64,000 bases of DNA, taken from positions 15,885 through 79,884 of the forward strand of contig DATFRP010000284.1 in the NCBI GenBank assembly GCA_035263125.1, in the 5' to 3' direction. The translations under genes were made by a program, and so were the position numbers. Under the pieces are notes generated by a model. That model had not been told where the DNA came from. It did not search any database and was given only the letters and a program-made list of their open reading frames with translations. Below, in pieces: positions 8,396 through 16,060 of the stretch. The first letter of the stretch is position 1. Every line of letters begins with the position of its first letter. This stretch comes from Gp6-AA40 sp035263125. GTDB taxonomy: Bacteria; Acidobacteriota; Vicinamibacteria; Vicinamibacterales; UBA2999.

Positions 8396-8791
8396 CTAGG
8401 TACCCTGCCGCCCGTATCGATCTTCCAAGCGGACCACGTCATCGAGCTCCGGTGTCGAGACCTCGAACACATCGCAATCCTCGATCGCGGTCATACGGTG
8501 CACGGTCTTGGGCGAGACATGGATGGAATCGCCTGGGACCATCTCGCGTTCGGTGAGCTGTCCGTTGATCTCGATCTCGTACAGCAGCCGCCCGGAGTAG
8601 AGATAGACCGTCTCATCCTTCACGTTGTGATACTGCAAGCTGAGCGCGTGGCCGGCGTTGATGTGCAGGATCTTGCCGACATACCGATCGGTCTTGGCCC
8701 AATGCAGTTCATAGCCCCACGGCTTTTCGACCCGTTTCACACCGCCGACTGCGCGCTGCTCCCCGTCTCCCACTGAACTCATCGTGTTCAC
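8396..8791 (-). CDS. Cupin, mannose-6-phosphate isomerase type II-like
   Basis: A single-domain cupin of 131 residues resembling the C-terminal isomerase domain of ManC/AlgA-type proteins. The opening VEKPWGYELHWAKT matches that family. The cupin motifs follow: INAGHALSLQYH, then the Glu in DETVYLYSGRL, then PGDSIHVSPKTVHRM with the second metal-ligand His. It may isomerise or epimerise a sugar phosphate, but stand-alone members are often uncharacterised. Its ATG overlaps the ptsI stop by four bases (ATGA), making it the last gene of the phosphotransferase operon. That suggests a link between the phosphorelay and sugar-phosphate metabolism. Confidence 0.82.
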   Translation of the reverse strand: MNTMSSVGDGEQRAVGGVKRVEKPWGYELHWAKTDRYVGKILHINAGHALSLQYHNVKDETVYLYSGRLLYEIEINGQLTEREMVPGDSIHVSPKTVHRMTAIEDCDVFEVSTPELDDVVRLEDRYGRQGT

Positions 8792-10557
8792 CTCGTTGCA
8801 CCGGCTGCTGGTGCAAACGTCTCCTGAAGGAATCGCTCGATGTCATCGACGGTGGCGAGCCTGCGTACATGCGCGGCGATCTTCGTCATGTCGGCGGCGC
8901 TGGTCTCCTGCACGACGTGGCGCGCGATCGGCAGCGCGCCCGGCGTCATGCTGAACTCGGTGAGCCCGCATCCGATCAGCACACGGAGGAGGAGCGGATC
9001 GGACGCCATCTCACCACAGAGCGAGACCGGGATGCCGTGATGCGTGGCCGCGCGACGCACGTGACGCAGCAGCTTCAGCACTGCTGGATGCAGTGGCTGA
9101 TAGCGGTTGGAGACGCGATCGTCGGTGCGATCCACCGCCAGCAGATACTGAATGAGATCATTTGTGCCGATCGTGAAGAAGTCGACTTCGGGCGCGAGCA
9201 GCGAGGCGGTCAACGCTGAGGACGGCACTTCAATCATGATGCCGACCGGAAGCATCGGCGTCTCAATCCCCCGCGCCATCAGCTCCGCACGCGCCTCATC
9301 GAGCAGGGACTTCGCACTGCGCACTTCGAGCAGCGACGAGACGAACGGGAACATGATGCGCACCGGCCCATGCGCCGCCGCTCGGAGCAGGGCTCGAAGC
9401 TGCGTCTTGAAGATCGCCGGCTGTGCGAGCCCGAAGCGAATGCCACGCAGCCCGGCATGTCCGCTGCGCTCGTCGTCGGGAAACCATCGCGCGTCGAGCG
9501 CCGCGTCGACCAGCGGCCGCGCCAGCTGGCGCTCGTCGATGTCGAATGTTCGTATCGTCACCGGCCGCGGCGACATGCGTTCGACGAGCTGCCGATACAC
9601 GTGATACTGCTCGTCTTCGGCGGCCATGTCGGGCGGTCCGCCGACCAGCATGAACTCGGATCGATAGAGCCCGATGCCTTCGGCTCCCGCGTCGATCGCG
9701 GTCGCGACATCGTCGGAGCGCTCGATGTTGGCCTGCAGGACGATCCGCACGCCATCGCTCGTCTGCAACGGACCGTCTTCGCGGCTCGCGACCGACACGA
9801 ACGCACGCGATCGCCGGGCCACGGCTTCAGCCTCCAGGCACGCCTCGGGGGTCGGATCGAGCGCGACATCTCCAGTCTCACCGTCCAGGATGACCGCGGC
9901 GCCGGTCGGCACCCGCCGGCTCACGTCGTGCAGACCGACGACGGCCGGAACGCCAAGCGATCGAGCGAGGATGGCGGTATGGTAGGTGCGGCTGCCGGCG
10001 TCGGTCGCAAAGCCTTGAATGCGCGTCCAGTCGAGCTGCGCCACGACCGACGGCGTGAGCTCGTCCGCGACGAGCACGCAGGGAGCATCGAGATCCTGAA
10101 GACGATCGCGCGGCTCGCCCCGCTCTTCGCGCAGGTTCATCCGAAGACGACCGGCGACGTCGTGCAGGTCGCCCTTCCGTTCGCGAAGATACGGGTCGTC
10201 GATGCCGTCGAATACCGTGCTGACTTCGTCGACCGCCCTCTGCACGGCCCACTCGGCATTCACCCGCTCGTCGCGGACGAACGACGCCGCGCGCGCCACG
10301 ATCATCGCATCGTCGAGCATGAGCAGCTGGGCGTCGAAGATCGACGCCAGGTCGGATCCCTTGATCTCGGCAAACCGGCGGCGGATCTGCTCGAGTTGAT
10401 CGCGCGACCGCTGGCGGGCCCGTTCGAGCGCCGTCAACTCGCGTCCGACCCGATCGAGGGCGATGGGAAAGCGGATGACCTGCATCCGCTGAATCGCGAC
10501 CAGCGCGGGCCCCACTGCGATGCCCGGCGACACACCGATACCCTTCAAACGTTCCAC
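8788..10557 (-). CDS. ptsI: Phosphoenolpyruvate-protein phosphotransferase (PTS enzyme I)
   Basis: Transfers phosphate from PEP to HPr. The N-terminal HPr-binding and phosphohistidine domains contain the active-site stretch TDAGSRTYHTAILARSLGVP (His near residue 190). The C-terminal PEP-binding TIM barrel has GIGLYRSEFMLVGG, PVTIRTFDI, FFTIGTNDLIQY and the catalytic Cys in SLCGEMASDP. 589 residues, full length. It overlaps ptsH upstream by 13 bases. No sugar-specific EIIB or EIIC gene is in the window, so the enzyme most likely feeds a regulatory relay through HPr and the EIIA encoded two genes upstream. Confidence 0.95.
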   Translation of the reverse strand: MERLKGIGVSPGIAVGPALVAIQRMQVIRFPIALDRVGRELTALERARQRSRDQLEQIRRRFAEIKGSDLASIFDAQLLMLDDAMIVARAASFVRDERVNAEWAVQRAVDEVSTVFDGIDDPYLRERKGDLHDVAGRLRMNLREERGEPRDRLQDLDAPCVLVADELTPSVVAQLDWTRIQGFATDAGSRTYHTAILARSLGVPAVVGLHDVSRRVPTGAAVILDGETGDVALDPTPEACLEAEAVARRSRAFVSVASREDGPLQTSDGVRIVLQANIERSDDVATAIDAGAEGIGLYRSEFMLVGGPPDMAAEDEQYHVYRQLVERMSPRPVTIRTFDIDERQLARPLVDAALDARWFPDDERSGHAGLRGIRFGLAQPAIFKTQLRALLRAAAHGPVRIMFPFVSSLLEVRSAKSLLDEARAELMARGIETPMLPVGIMIEVPSSALTASLLAPEVDFFTIGTNDLIQYLLAVDRTDDRVSNRYQPLHPAVLKLLRHVRRAATHHGIPVSLCGEMASDPLLLRVLIGCGLTEFSMTPGALPIARHVVQETSAADMTKIAAHVRRLATVDDIERFLQETFAPAAGATR

Positions 10558-10823
10558 GATTCCTCGCCAAAGCCCGATTGAACGAGTTGTACCAGGGCGT
10601 CCACCGCCGCCTGCTCGTCCGGCCCGATTGCCGTAAGCGTGATCACGGTACCGCGCGCGGCCGCGAGCAGCAGGATCCCCATGATGCTCTTGCCGTCCAT
10701 GACCTTGGCGCCGTGGCCGACGCGAATCTGCGACTCGAAGCGTGTCGCCAGATGCACGAATCGCGCCGCGGCGCGCGCGTGCAGGCCGAGTTGATTCACG
10801 ACGGTCACCGAGCGTGTGGTCAC
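10545..10823 (-). CDS. ptsH: Phosphocarrier protein HPr
   Basis: A small phosphocarrier of 92 residues. His15 (NQLGLHARAAARFV) accepts phosphate from enzyme I, and Ser46 (MDGKSIMGIL) is the HPr-kinase target. Both regulatory residues are intact, in agreement with the hprK gene three genes upstream. It overlaps the EIIA stop by four bases and ptsI by 13 bases, so the three are translationally coupled. Confidence 0.95.
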   Translation of the reverse strand: MTTRSVTVVNQLGLHARAAARFVHLATRFESQIRVGHGAKVMDGKSIMGILLLAAARGTVITLTAIGPDEQAAVDALVQLVQSGFGEESWNV

Positions 10824-11242
10824 GGCTTCACGTCTTTGTCGCCTCGCAGCAGGTCCGAGGCCACCCAGATGGCGTGACGTCCATGCTCACGCATGTCGCG
10901 CGCCACGGCAAGCAGATCTGACTGCTTCGGCACGTTCACGAGTTTGATCAGCATCGGCAGGTTGACGCCGGTGATCACCTCGACGCGTCCCTCCGCCAGA
11001 AACGTCATCGCCAGATTCGATGGCGTGCCGCCGAACATGTCCGTCAGGATCAACACGCCCGCGCCTTCGTCGACGCGCTCAATCGCCTGCGCGATCTCAC
11101 CACGCGCGTCCTCGGTATCCTCGTGCCAGCCGATCGAAACGGCGGCAAAGCGCGGGAGATCACCGACGATCGTTTCCGCAGCATTCAGCAGCTCGGTCGC
11201 GAGCTGGCCGTGCGTGACCACGACGACTCCGATCATACGCAA
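10820..11242 (-). CDS. PTS EIIA component, mannose/sorbose family
   Basis: A 140-residue EIIA of the mannose family. The N-terminus MIGVVVVTHGQLATELL carries the phosphorylatable His at residue 11. The conserved ILTDMFGGTPSNLA segment is near residue 67. It is a single-domain protein with no EIIB fused or nearby, so a regulatory role seems likelier than mannose transport. Stand-alone EIIA-Man proteins next to rapZ and hprK are common in bacteria with incomplete PTS systems. It overlaps ptsH by four bases and lies 31 bases after rapZ. Confidence 0.92.
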   Translation of the reverse strand: MRMIGVVVVTHGQLATELLNAAETIVGDLPRFAAVSIGWHEDTEDARGEIAQAIERVDEGAGVLILTDMFGGTPSNLAMTFLAEGRVEVITGVNLPMLIKLVNVPKQSDLLAVARDMREHGRHAIWVASDLLRGDKDVKP

Positions 11243-11273
11243 CCTTGCCGCTGGGTTCGTCCTGTCAAGCGGC

Positions 11274-12203
11274 TCACGAGTCCCTGTGCTTCACACGCAG
11301 GTGGACACCTTTGACACCCGCGAGCGACTTCTTCAACGCTTCGGCAATCATCACCGATCGATGCTGACCACCGGTACACCCGATTGCCACCGTCAGGTAG
11401 GTTTTTCCTTCCCGCACGTAGTGCGGCAATGAAAACTTGAGAAACGACGTGAGCCGGTCGATGAATTCTCTCGTTGAGGCGTGACGGCGCATGTACTTCA
11501 CGACCGCCGGATCGCGCCCGGTCATGCCACGCAGACTGTCGACGAAATGCGGATTCGGAAGGCACCGCACGTCGAACACCAGATCAGCATCGAGCGGCGG
11601 CCCATGCTTGAATCCGAAGCTGACCAGATTGACGACCATCTCCGCGCGCGCGTCGTTGTCCTTCGAGACGCGGGCGAAGAGATCCCGGAGTTCGTGAACC
11701 GTGAGATTCGTCGTGTCGACGATCACATCCGCCAGCGATCGAATCGTCTGAAGCTTCTTGCGCTCTTCGACAATCCCTTCGACCACTGACCGGTCAGGTG
11801 CCAGTGGATGCGGCCGCCGCGTCTCGCTGAATCTGCGGACCAGTGCCGATCGGCTGGCCTCGAGGAAGATGAGGCGTGCGTCGATGCCGGGCGTCGCCTT
11901 CAGCTTTCGAAAGACGGGCGGAAAGTTCTTGAGGAACCCGCCTTCCCGGACGTCGACTACGATCGCGACGTGATCGAGCCCTGCGTCATCGCGCGTGGCC
12001 AGCTCGGCCAGCGTCGGGATGAGCTGCGTCGGCAGGTTGTCAACGCAGAAGTAGCCGAGATCTTCGAGCGCCCGGATCGCGTGAGTCTTTCCCGATCCCG
12101 ACAACCCGGTGACGATGACGAATCGGTGACCGCGACGTCCGCGTCGCGGTCGCGGCCGCGCGACATGTCGCGCCACATGGCGCGCGAGCTTCGACGCCGT
12201 CAT
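11274..12203 (-). CDS. rapZ: RapZ family nucleotide-binding RNase adapter
   Basis: In enterobacteria RapZ targets sRNAs to RNase E and senses glucosamine-6-phosphate; elsewhere its role is less clear. The Walker A GLSGSGKTHAIRALEDLGYF is near residues 34-53, followed by the signature CVDNLPTQLIPTL. The C-terminal domain is intact with FDVRCLPNPHFVDSLR and VAIGCTGGQHRSVMIAE. At 309 residues it is slightly long, owing to a basic Arg/His-rich N-terminal extension (about 25 residues) that could contact RNA. Its start overlaps the hprK stop by four bases. Confidence 0.95.
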   Translation of the reverse strand: MTASKLARHVARHVARPRPRRGRRGHRFVIVTGLSGSGKTHAIRALEDLGYFCVDNLPTQLIPTLAELATRDDAGLDHVAIVVDVREGGFLKNFPPVFRKLKATPGIDARLIFLEASRSALVRRFSETRRPHPLAPDRSVVEGIVEERKKLQTIRSLADVIVDTTNLTVHELRDLFARVSKDNDARAEMVVNLVSFGFKHGPPLDADLVFDVRCLPNPHFVDSLRGMTGRDPAVVKYMRRHASTREFIDRLTSFLKFSLPHYVREGKTYLTVAIGCTGGQHRSVMIAEALKKSLAGVKGVHLRVKHRDS

Positions 12204-13216
12204 TCTTGATCCCCGCCGTCTTCGTCGACATCGTCGCTGACGCGCTCTCGCAGACGTCCTTCGAGGCGCTCGGCAAGATCCCGGGCCGCGTTGAGTCCTC
12301 GCGAGCGCAGGAGCTGATTCCGCGCCGCAACTTCGACCAGGATCGCGAGATTCCGTCCGGGCGCGACCGGCATGCTGATGAGCGGAACCTTGATGCCGAA
12401 CAGATCGAAGGTATTCTCGTCGAGACCGAGCCGATCGTATTCACGATCGGTGTCCCAGCGTTCCAGCCGCACCACCAGCTCGACGCGTTTGGCCGTCCGG
12501 GTCGCCGCCACGCCGAACAGATCGCGGATGTTGATCACGCCGAGGCCGCGCACTTCCATGTGATGACGCGTCAGCTCTGGACAGGTCCCGATCAGCATCG
12601 TCTCTCCGCGCCGTCGCATCTCGACGGTGTCATCGGCGACGAGCCGATGGCCGCGGACGATCAAATCGAGCGCGCACTCGCTCTTGCCGATCCCGCTGTC
12701 GCCGACGATGAGCACACCCAGGCCGAGGATATCCATCAACACACCGTGCATCACCTCGCGCACGGCGAGCGCGTCATCGAGGAGTGCAGCGATGCGGCTG
12801 ATGGCGATTGGTGTGGCGATCGGTGTCCGCAGCACCGGCACCCGGTACGCGTCCGACGCTTCGAGCAGATCCGGCGGAGGGTCCCATCCGCCGGTGATGA
12901 GGACGCAGGGGATGTCATGCCTGAACATCGCGCCCAGCATCGCGACCCGAGCGTCGTGCTCGAGGCTCTCGAGGTATCGCACCTCGCTCTCGCCGAAGAC
13001 GAGGATACGGGCCGGTTGCAGGTATTCGTGGAATCCGACCAGCGCCAGGCCGGTCTTCTGAATGTGCGGGCTGGAGATCGGACGATCGACACCACCGCCA
13101 CCGCTGAGCAGTTCGAGCGGCAGTCCGACCGTCTCCGACCGGCGTCGAAGGAGCGCCTCGACAGTCAGCGACCGCGTCGACATCGCAGACGCGCTCAACG
13201 CCGGCGGCTCCGACAC
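12200..13216 (-). CDS. hprK: HPr kinase/phosphorylase
   Basis: Phosphorylates and dephosphorylates Ser46 of HPr in response to metabolic state. It has an N-terminal sensor-like domain to about residue 140, then Walker A GDSGIGKSECALDLI and the capping segment HRLVADDTVEMRR. The family signature EVRGLGVINIRDLFG and the C-terminal VAARNQLLRSRG helix are also present. 338 residues is slightly longer than Firmicutes HprK. It lies 3 bases after hpf and overlaps rapZ. Confidence 0.95.
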   Translation of the reverse strand: MSEPPALSASAMSTRSLTVEALLRRRSETVGLPLELLSGGGGVDRPISSPHIQKTGLALVGFHEYLQPARILVFGESEVRYLESLEHDARVAMLGAMFRHDIPCVLITGGWDPPPDLLEASDAYRVPVLRTPIATPIAISRIAALLDDALAVREVMHGVLMDILGLGVLIVGDSGIGKSECALDLIVRGHRLVADDTVEMRRRGETMLIGTCPELTRHHMEVRGLGVINIRDLFGVAATRTAKRVELVVRLERWDTDREYDRLGLDENTFDLFGIKVPLISMPVAPGRNLAILVEVAARNQLLRSRGLNAARDLAERLEGRLRERVSDDVDEDGGDQE

Positions 13217-13219
13217 AGC

Positions 13220-13780
13220 CTAGGCCTCGGGCTCGATGAGTCCGAGGTGCCCGTCCGCGCGCCGAAACAGCACGGTGACCGCATCGGTCGCCGAGTTGCG
13301 GAACACGATCACGGCGTCACTGCCATCGCCGATTTCGGCGGCCGCGTCTTCGATCGACATCGGCTTGACCGCATACCGCCTGGCTCTGATGATCCGGCGC
13401 CTGCGGTCGTCGGTCGACCGCGCAACTGCGCCGTCGGCCGCCATGGCAGTGGCCTGGGCGGCGCGTGACGTGCTCTCGCGGCGCTTTTTCCGACCCGCCC
13501 ATCGGCCCTTCAGCTTCTCGGCCTGATGCTCGATCTTGTCGGTCGCCGCCGTCAACGCGGCCTGCACATCCGAGCCGGCGCCTTCGCCATGCAGGATGTG
13601 CTCACGGCTGACGTGCACGGTGACCTCCGCGCGCACGCGTCCACGCAGCCTGGCGAGAACGACGTGCGTCGACATGACGCTGTCGTGCAGCAGCCTGATC
13701 GTGTGGGCGATGCGCCGCTCTATGAGCCTGCGCGCGGCCGGAGTAATGGGGATCTGTCGTCCAGTGATTTCGAGACGCAT
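13220..13780 (-). CDS. hpf: Ribosome hibernation-promoting factor, long form (HPF/RaiA family)
   Basis: Binds the 30S decoding region and promotes ribosome dimerisation when growth slows. The N-terminal RaiA/HPF domain starts MRLEITGRQIPITPAARRLI and contains the HVVLARLRGRVRAEVTVHV strand pair. A charged linker rich in Arg/Ala follows. The C-terminal dimerisation domain covers about residues 135-186 (KPMSIEDAAAEIGDGSDAVI). 186 residues matches the long form. The rpoN-hpf order is the conserved one. Confidence 0.93.
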   Translation of the reverse strand: MRLEITGRQIPITPAARRLIERRIAHTIRLLHDSVMSTHVVLARLRGRVRAEVTVHVSREHILHGEGAGSDVQAALTAATDKIEHQAEKLKGRWAGRKKRRESTSRAAQATAMAADGAVARSTDDRRRRIIRARRYAVKPMSIEDAAAEIGDGSDAVIVFRNSATDAVTVLFRRADGHLGLIEPEA

Positions 13781-13825
13781 GACAATCCGTGGCGATCCGG
13801 TCCCGCCACCTGCGGCCGATGGCCG

Positions 13826-15250
13826 CTAGTACAGAACCTTACGCTGGTTGGACGTCGGAATCTTGAGCTCTTCTCTGTACTTGGCGATCGTCCGCCGGGC
13901 CAGCTCGAGGCCCTCGCGATGCAGCATGCTGACGATCTTGGAATCGCTCAATGGCTTCTTCGGGTCCTCTTGCTCGATGATCTTGCGAATCCGCTGCTTG
14001 ATCGTGACCGACGACACCGCGTCCCCGTACTGGCTGTTGATGCCGCTGTGGAAGAAGTACTTCATCTCGAACACGCCCTGCGGCGTGTGCATGTACTTGT
14101 TCGTGACGACGCGGCTCACCGTCGATTCGTGCATGCCGATGTCGTTGGCCACGTCGCGCAGCACCAGCGGCCGGAGATATTCGATGCCGTGGTCGAGAAA
14201 GTCACGCTGGAAATTGATGATGCTCGTCGCCACCTTGTGAATCGTCTTCTGCCGCTGCTCGACCGACTTGATCAGCCAGAGCGCGGATCGGAACTTGTCC
14301 TTCACATACGCGCGGGTTTCGTCGGTGTTCTCGGCGGCGTTCTTGTCGAGCAGCCGGCGGTACACCGGACTGATTCGAAGCTGCGGCAGCCCTTCTTCGT
14401 TCAGCACCGCAACGTACTGATCCTCGATCTTGACGATGTAGACGTCGGGGATCACGTACTGGGACTGCGACGGATTGTGACGACTGCCCGGTTTCGGATC
14501 GAGGTGGCGTATCAGCTCGATGTGCTGCTTCAGATCGTCGATCGAGAGACCGAGCTTTCGCGCCAGCTCGGGCACCTGATGGTTCTGGAGCAGGCGCATG
14601 TGCTCGGTGACAATCCGCTCAGCGGGGGTGCCACCCATCCCGAGGTGTCGAAGCTGCAACAGGAGGCACTCCTGCAGATCGCGAGCGGCGACGCCGATCG
14701 GATCGAACGACTGGACCAGTGAGAGTGCCCGCTCGACATCGTTCGTGGACCAGGGGCCCATGCCGGCAATATCCTCGACCGTCGCCACGAGATAGCCGTC
14801 ATCATCGAGATTGCCGATGATCGCTTCGCCGATCTCGCGCAGCACCGGTTCGTCGGTCTGCATCGAGAGCTGCCAGAGCAGGTGGCTCGACAGCGACTGC
14901 CCGGTCGACAACGTGTTCTCGATCGGCGGCAGTTCTTTGACTTCCGTCGGCGTGCGCGGCCGATAGCCGTCATCGAGGTAGTCACCGAAGAAGTACTCGT
15001 AGTCCTGATCGTCCCAGGTGTCGCCCTTCTCCTTCTCGGTCTTGTCTTCCTGCTTCTCCTGAGCCGCCTCAACCGGCTGCAACTCCTCCGTCGGGACCTC
15101 TTCGAGCATCGGGTTCTCGACCATCTCCTGGTTCAAGAGCTCCGACAACTCGAGCGTCGACATCGGCAGCAGCTTGATCGCCTGCTGCAGCGACGGCGTC
15201 AGAATCAGCTTCTGAACGAGTTTGGTGTGAAGTTTCTGCGAAATCGCCAT
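13826..15250 (-). CDS. rpoN: RNA polymerase sigma-54 factor
   Basis: Directs RNA polymerase to -24/-12 promoters and needs AAA+ activators. The Gln/Leu-rich region I opens MAISQKLHTKLVQKLILTPS and continues QQAIKLLPMSTLELSELL. An acidic region II lies near residues 60-95 (QEKQEDKTEKEKGD). The core-binding and DNA-binding domains follow. The RpoN box ARRTIAKYREELKIP near the C-terminus is intact. 474 residues, complete. No sigma-54 activator is in the window. Confidence 0.97.
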   Translation of the reverse strand: MAISQKLHTKLVQKLILTPSLQQAIKLLPMSTLELSELLNQEMVENPMLEEVPTEELQPVEAAQEKQEDKTEKEKGDTWDDQDYEYFFGDYLDDGYRPRTPTEVKELPPIENTLSTGQSLSSHLLWQLSMQTDEPVLREIGEAIIGNLDDDGYLVATVEDIAGMGPWSTNDVERALSLVQSFDPIGVAARDLQECLLLQLRHLGMGGTPAERIVTEHMRLLQNHQVPELARKLGLSIDDLKQHIELIRHLDPKPGSRHNPSQSQYVIPDVYIVKIEDQYVAVLNEEGLPQLRISPVYRRLLDKNAAENTDETRAYVKDKFRSALWLIKSVEQRQKTIHKVATSIINFQRDFLDHGIEYLRPLVLRDVANDIGMHESTVSRVVTNKYMHTPQGVFEMKYFFHSGINSQYGDAVSSVTIKQRIRKIIEQEDPKKPLSDSKIVSMLHREGLELARRTIAKYREELKIPTSNQRKVLY

Positions 15251-15280
15251 GTCTTACGGTTCGTTCAACCCTGGACCATC

Positions 15281-16060
15281 TTAGTCCAATCGAAAGTCCG
15301 TCCCCAGATAAATCCGGCGCACATCCTCATCCGCCGCCAGAGAATCCGGGGTGCCGCTCCGGAAAATCACACCGTCGTGAACGATGTACGCCCGGTCGGT
15401 AATTCTGAGCGTCTCACGCACGTTGTGATCCGTGATCAGCACGCCGATGCCGCGCTCCTTCAGGTGGAACACGATCTTCTGAATCTCCGTCACCGCGATC
15501 GGATCGATGCCCGCAAACGGCTCGTCGAGCAGCATGAAGCGCGGCGACATCACCAGCGCGCGCGTGATCTCGGCTCGCCTGCGCTCACCGCCCGAGAGCG
15601 TGTACGCCGGCGCAGACGCGAGCGGCGTCAGATGCAACTCGGCCAGAAGATCCGCCAGTCGCGCCTTACGGGTGGCCGCGTCGAGATCCAGCGTTTCCAG
15701 GATGCCGAGGATGTTTTGCTCGACCGTAAGGCCGCGAAAGATCGACGGCTCCTGCGGCAGATACCCGATGCCCTTGCGCGCCCGCAGATACATCGGCGCC
15801 TCGGTCACATCCTCGTCGTCGAGCACGACACGCCCCGAATCCGGGCCGGTCAGACCGACGGTCATGTAGAACGTCGTCGTCTTGCCGGCGCCGTTGGGGC
15901 CCAGCAGCCCGACGATTTCTCCCGAGCCCACTTCGATGCTGACACCCCGCACCACCGTGCGCCCGCCGTACGACTTCGTGAGTTCCTGAGTTCGCAGCGT
16001 AGACACGAGCGTGGCTGACGGGAGGCCGTCGCGCTTCAACGCGACGCTGAGGGCGGACAC
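15281..16060 (-). CDS. lptB: LPS export ABC transporter ATP-binding protein LptB
   Basis: ATPase that powers LPS transport from the inner membrane. It has Walker A GPNGAGKTTTFYMTVGL, the signature LSGGERRRAEITRAL, Walker B FMLLDEPFAGIDPIAV, and the LptB-type C-terminus RIYLGTDFRLD. The start at 16060 is a GTG that overlaps the upstream gene by 25 bases. In-frame GTG 16006 would give a protein of more usual length (241 residues) beginning just before LRTQELTKSYGG, and is a serious alternative. Confidence 0.95.
   Translation of the reverse strand: MSALSVALKRDGLPSATLVSTLRTQELTKSYGGRTVVRGVSIEVGSGEIVGLLGPNGAGKTTTFYMTVGLTGPDSGRVVLDDEDVTEAPMYLRARKGIGYLPQEPSIFRGLTVEQNILGILETLDLDAATRKARLADLLAELHLTPLASAPAYTLSGGERRRAEITRALVMSPRFMLLDEPFAGIDPIAVTEIQKIVFHLKERGIGVLITDHNVRETLRITDRAYIVHDGVIFRSGTPDSLAADEDVRRIYLGTDFRLD

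Noticed and set aside
9370..10581. A 403-codon frame opposite ptsI
   Set aside because: Antisense shadow of a conserved enzyme I gene, with no independent features.
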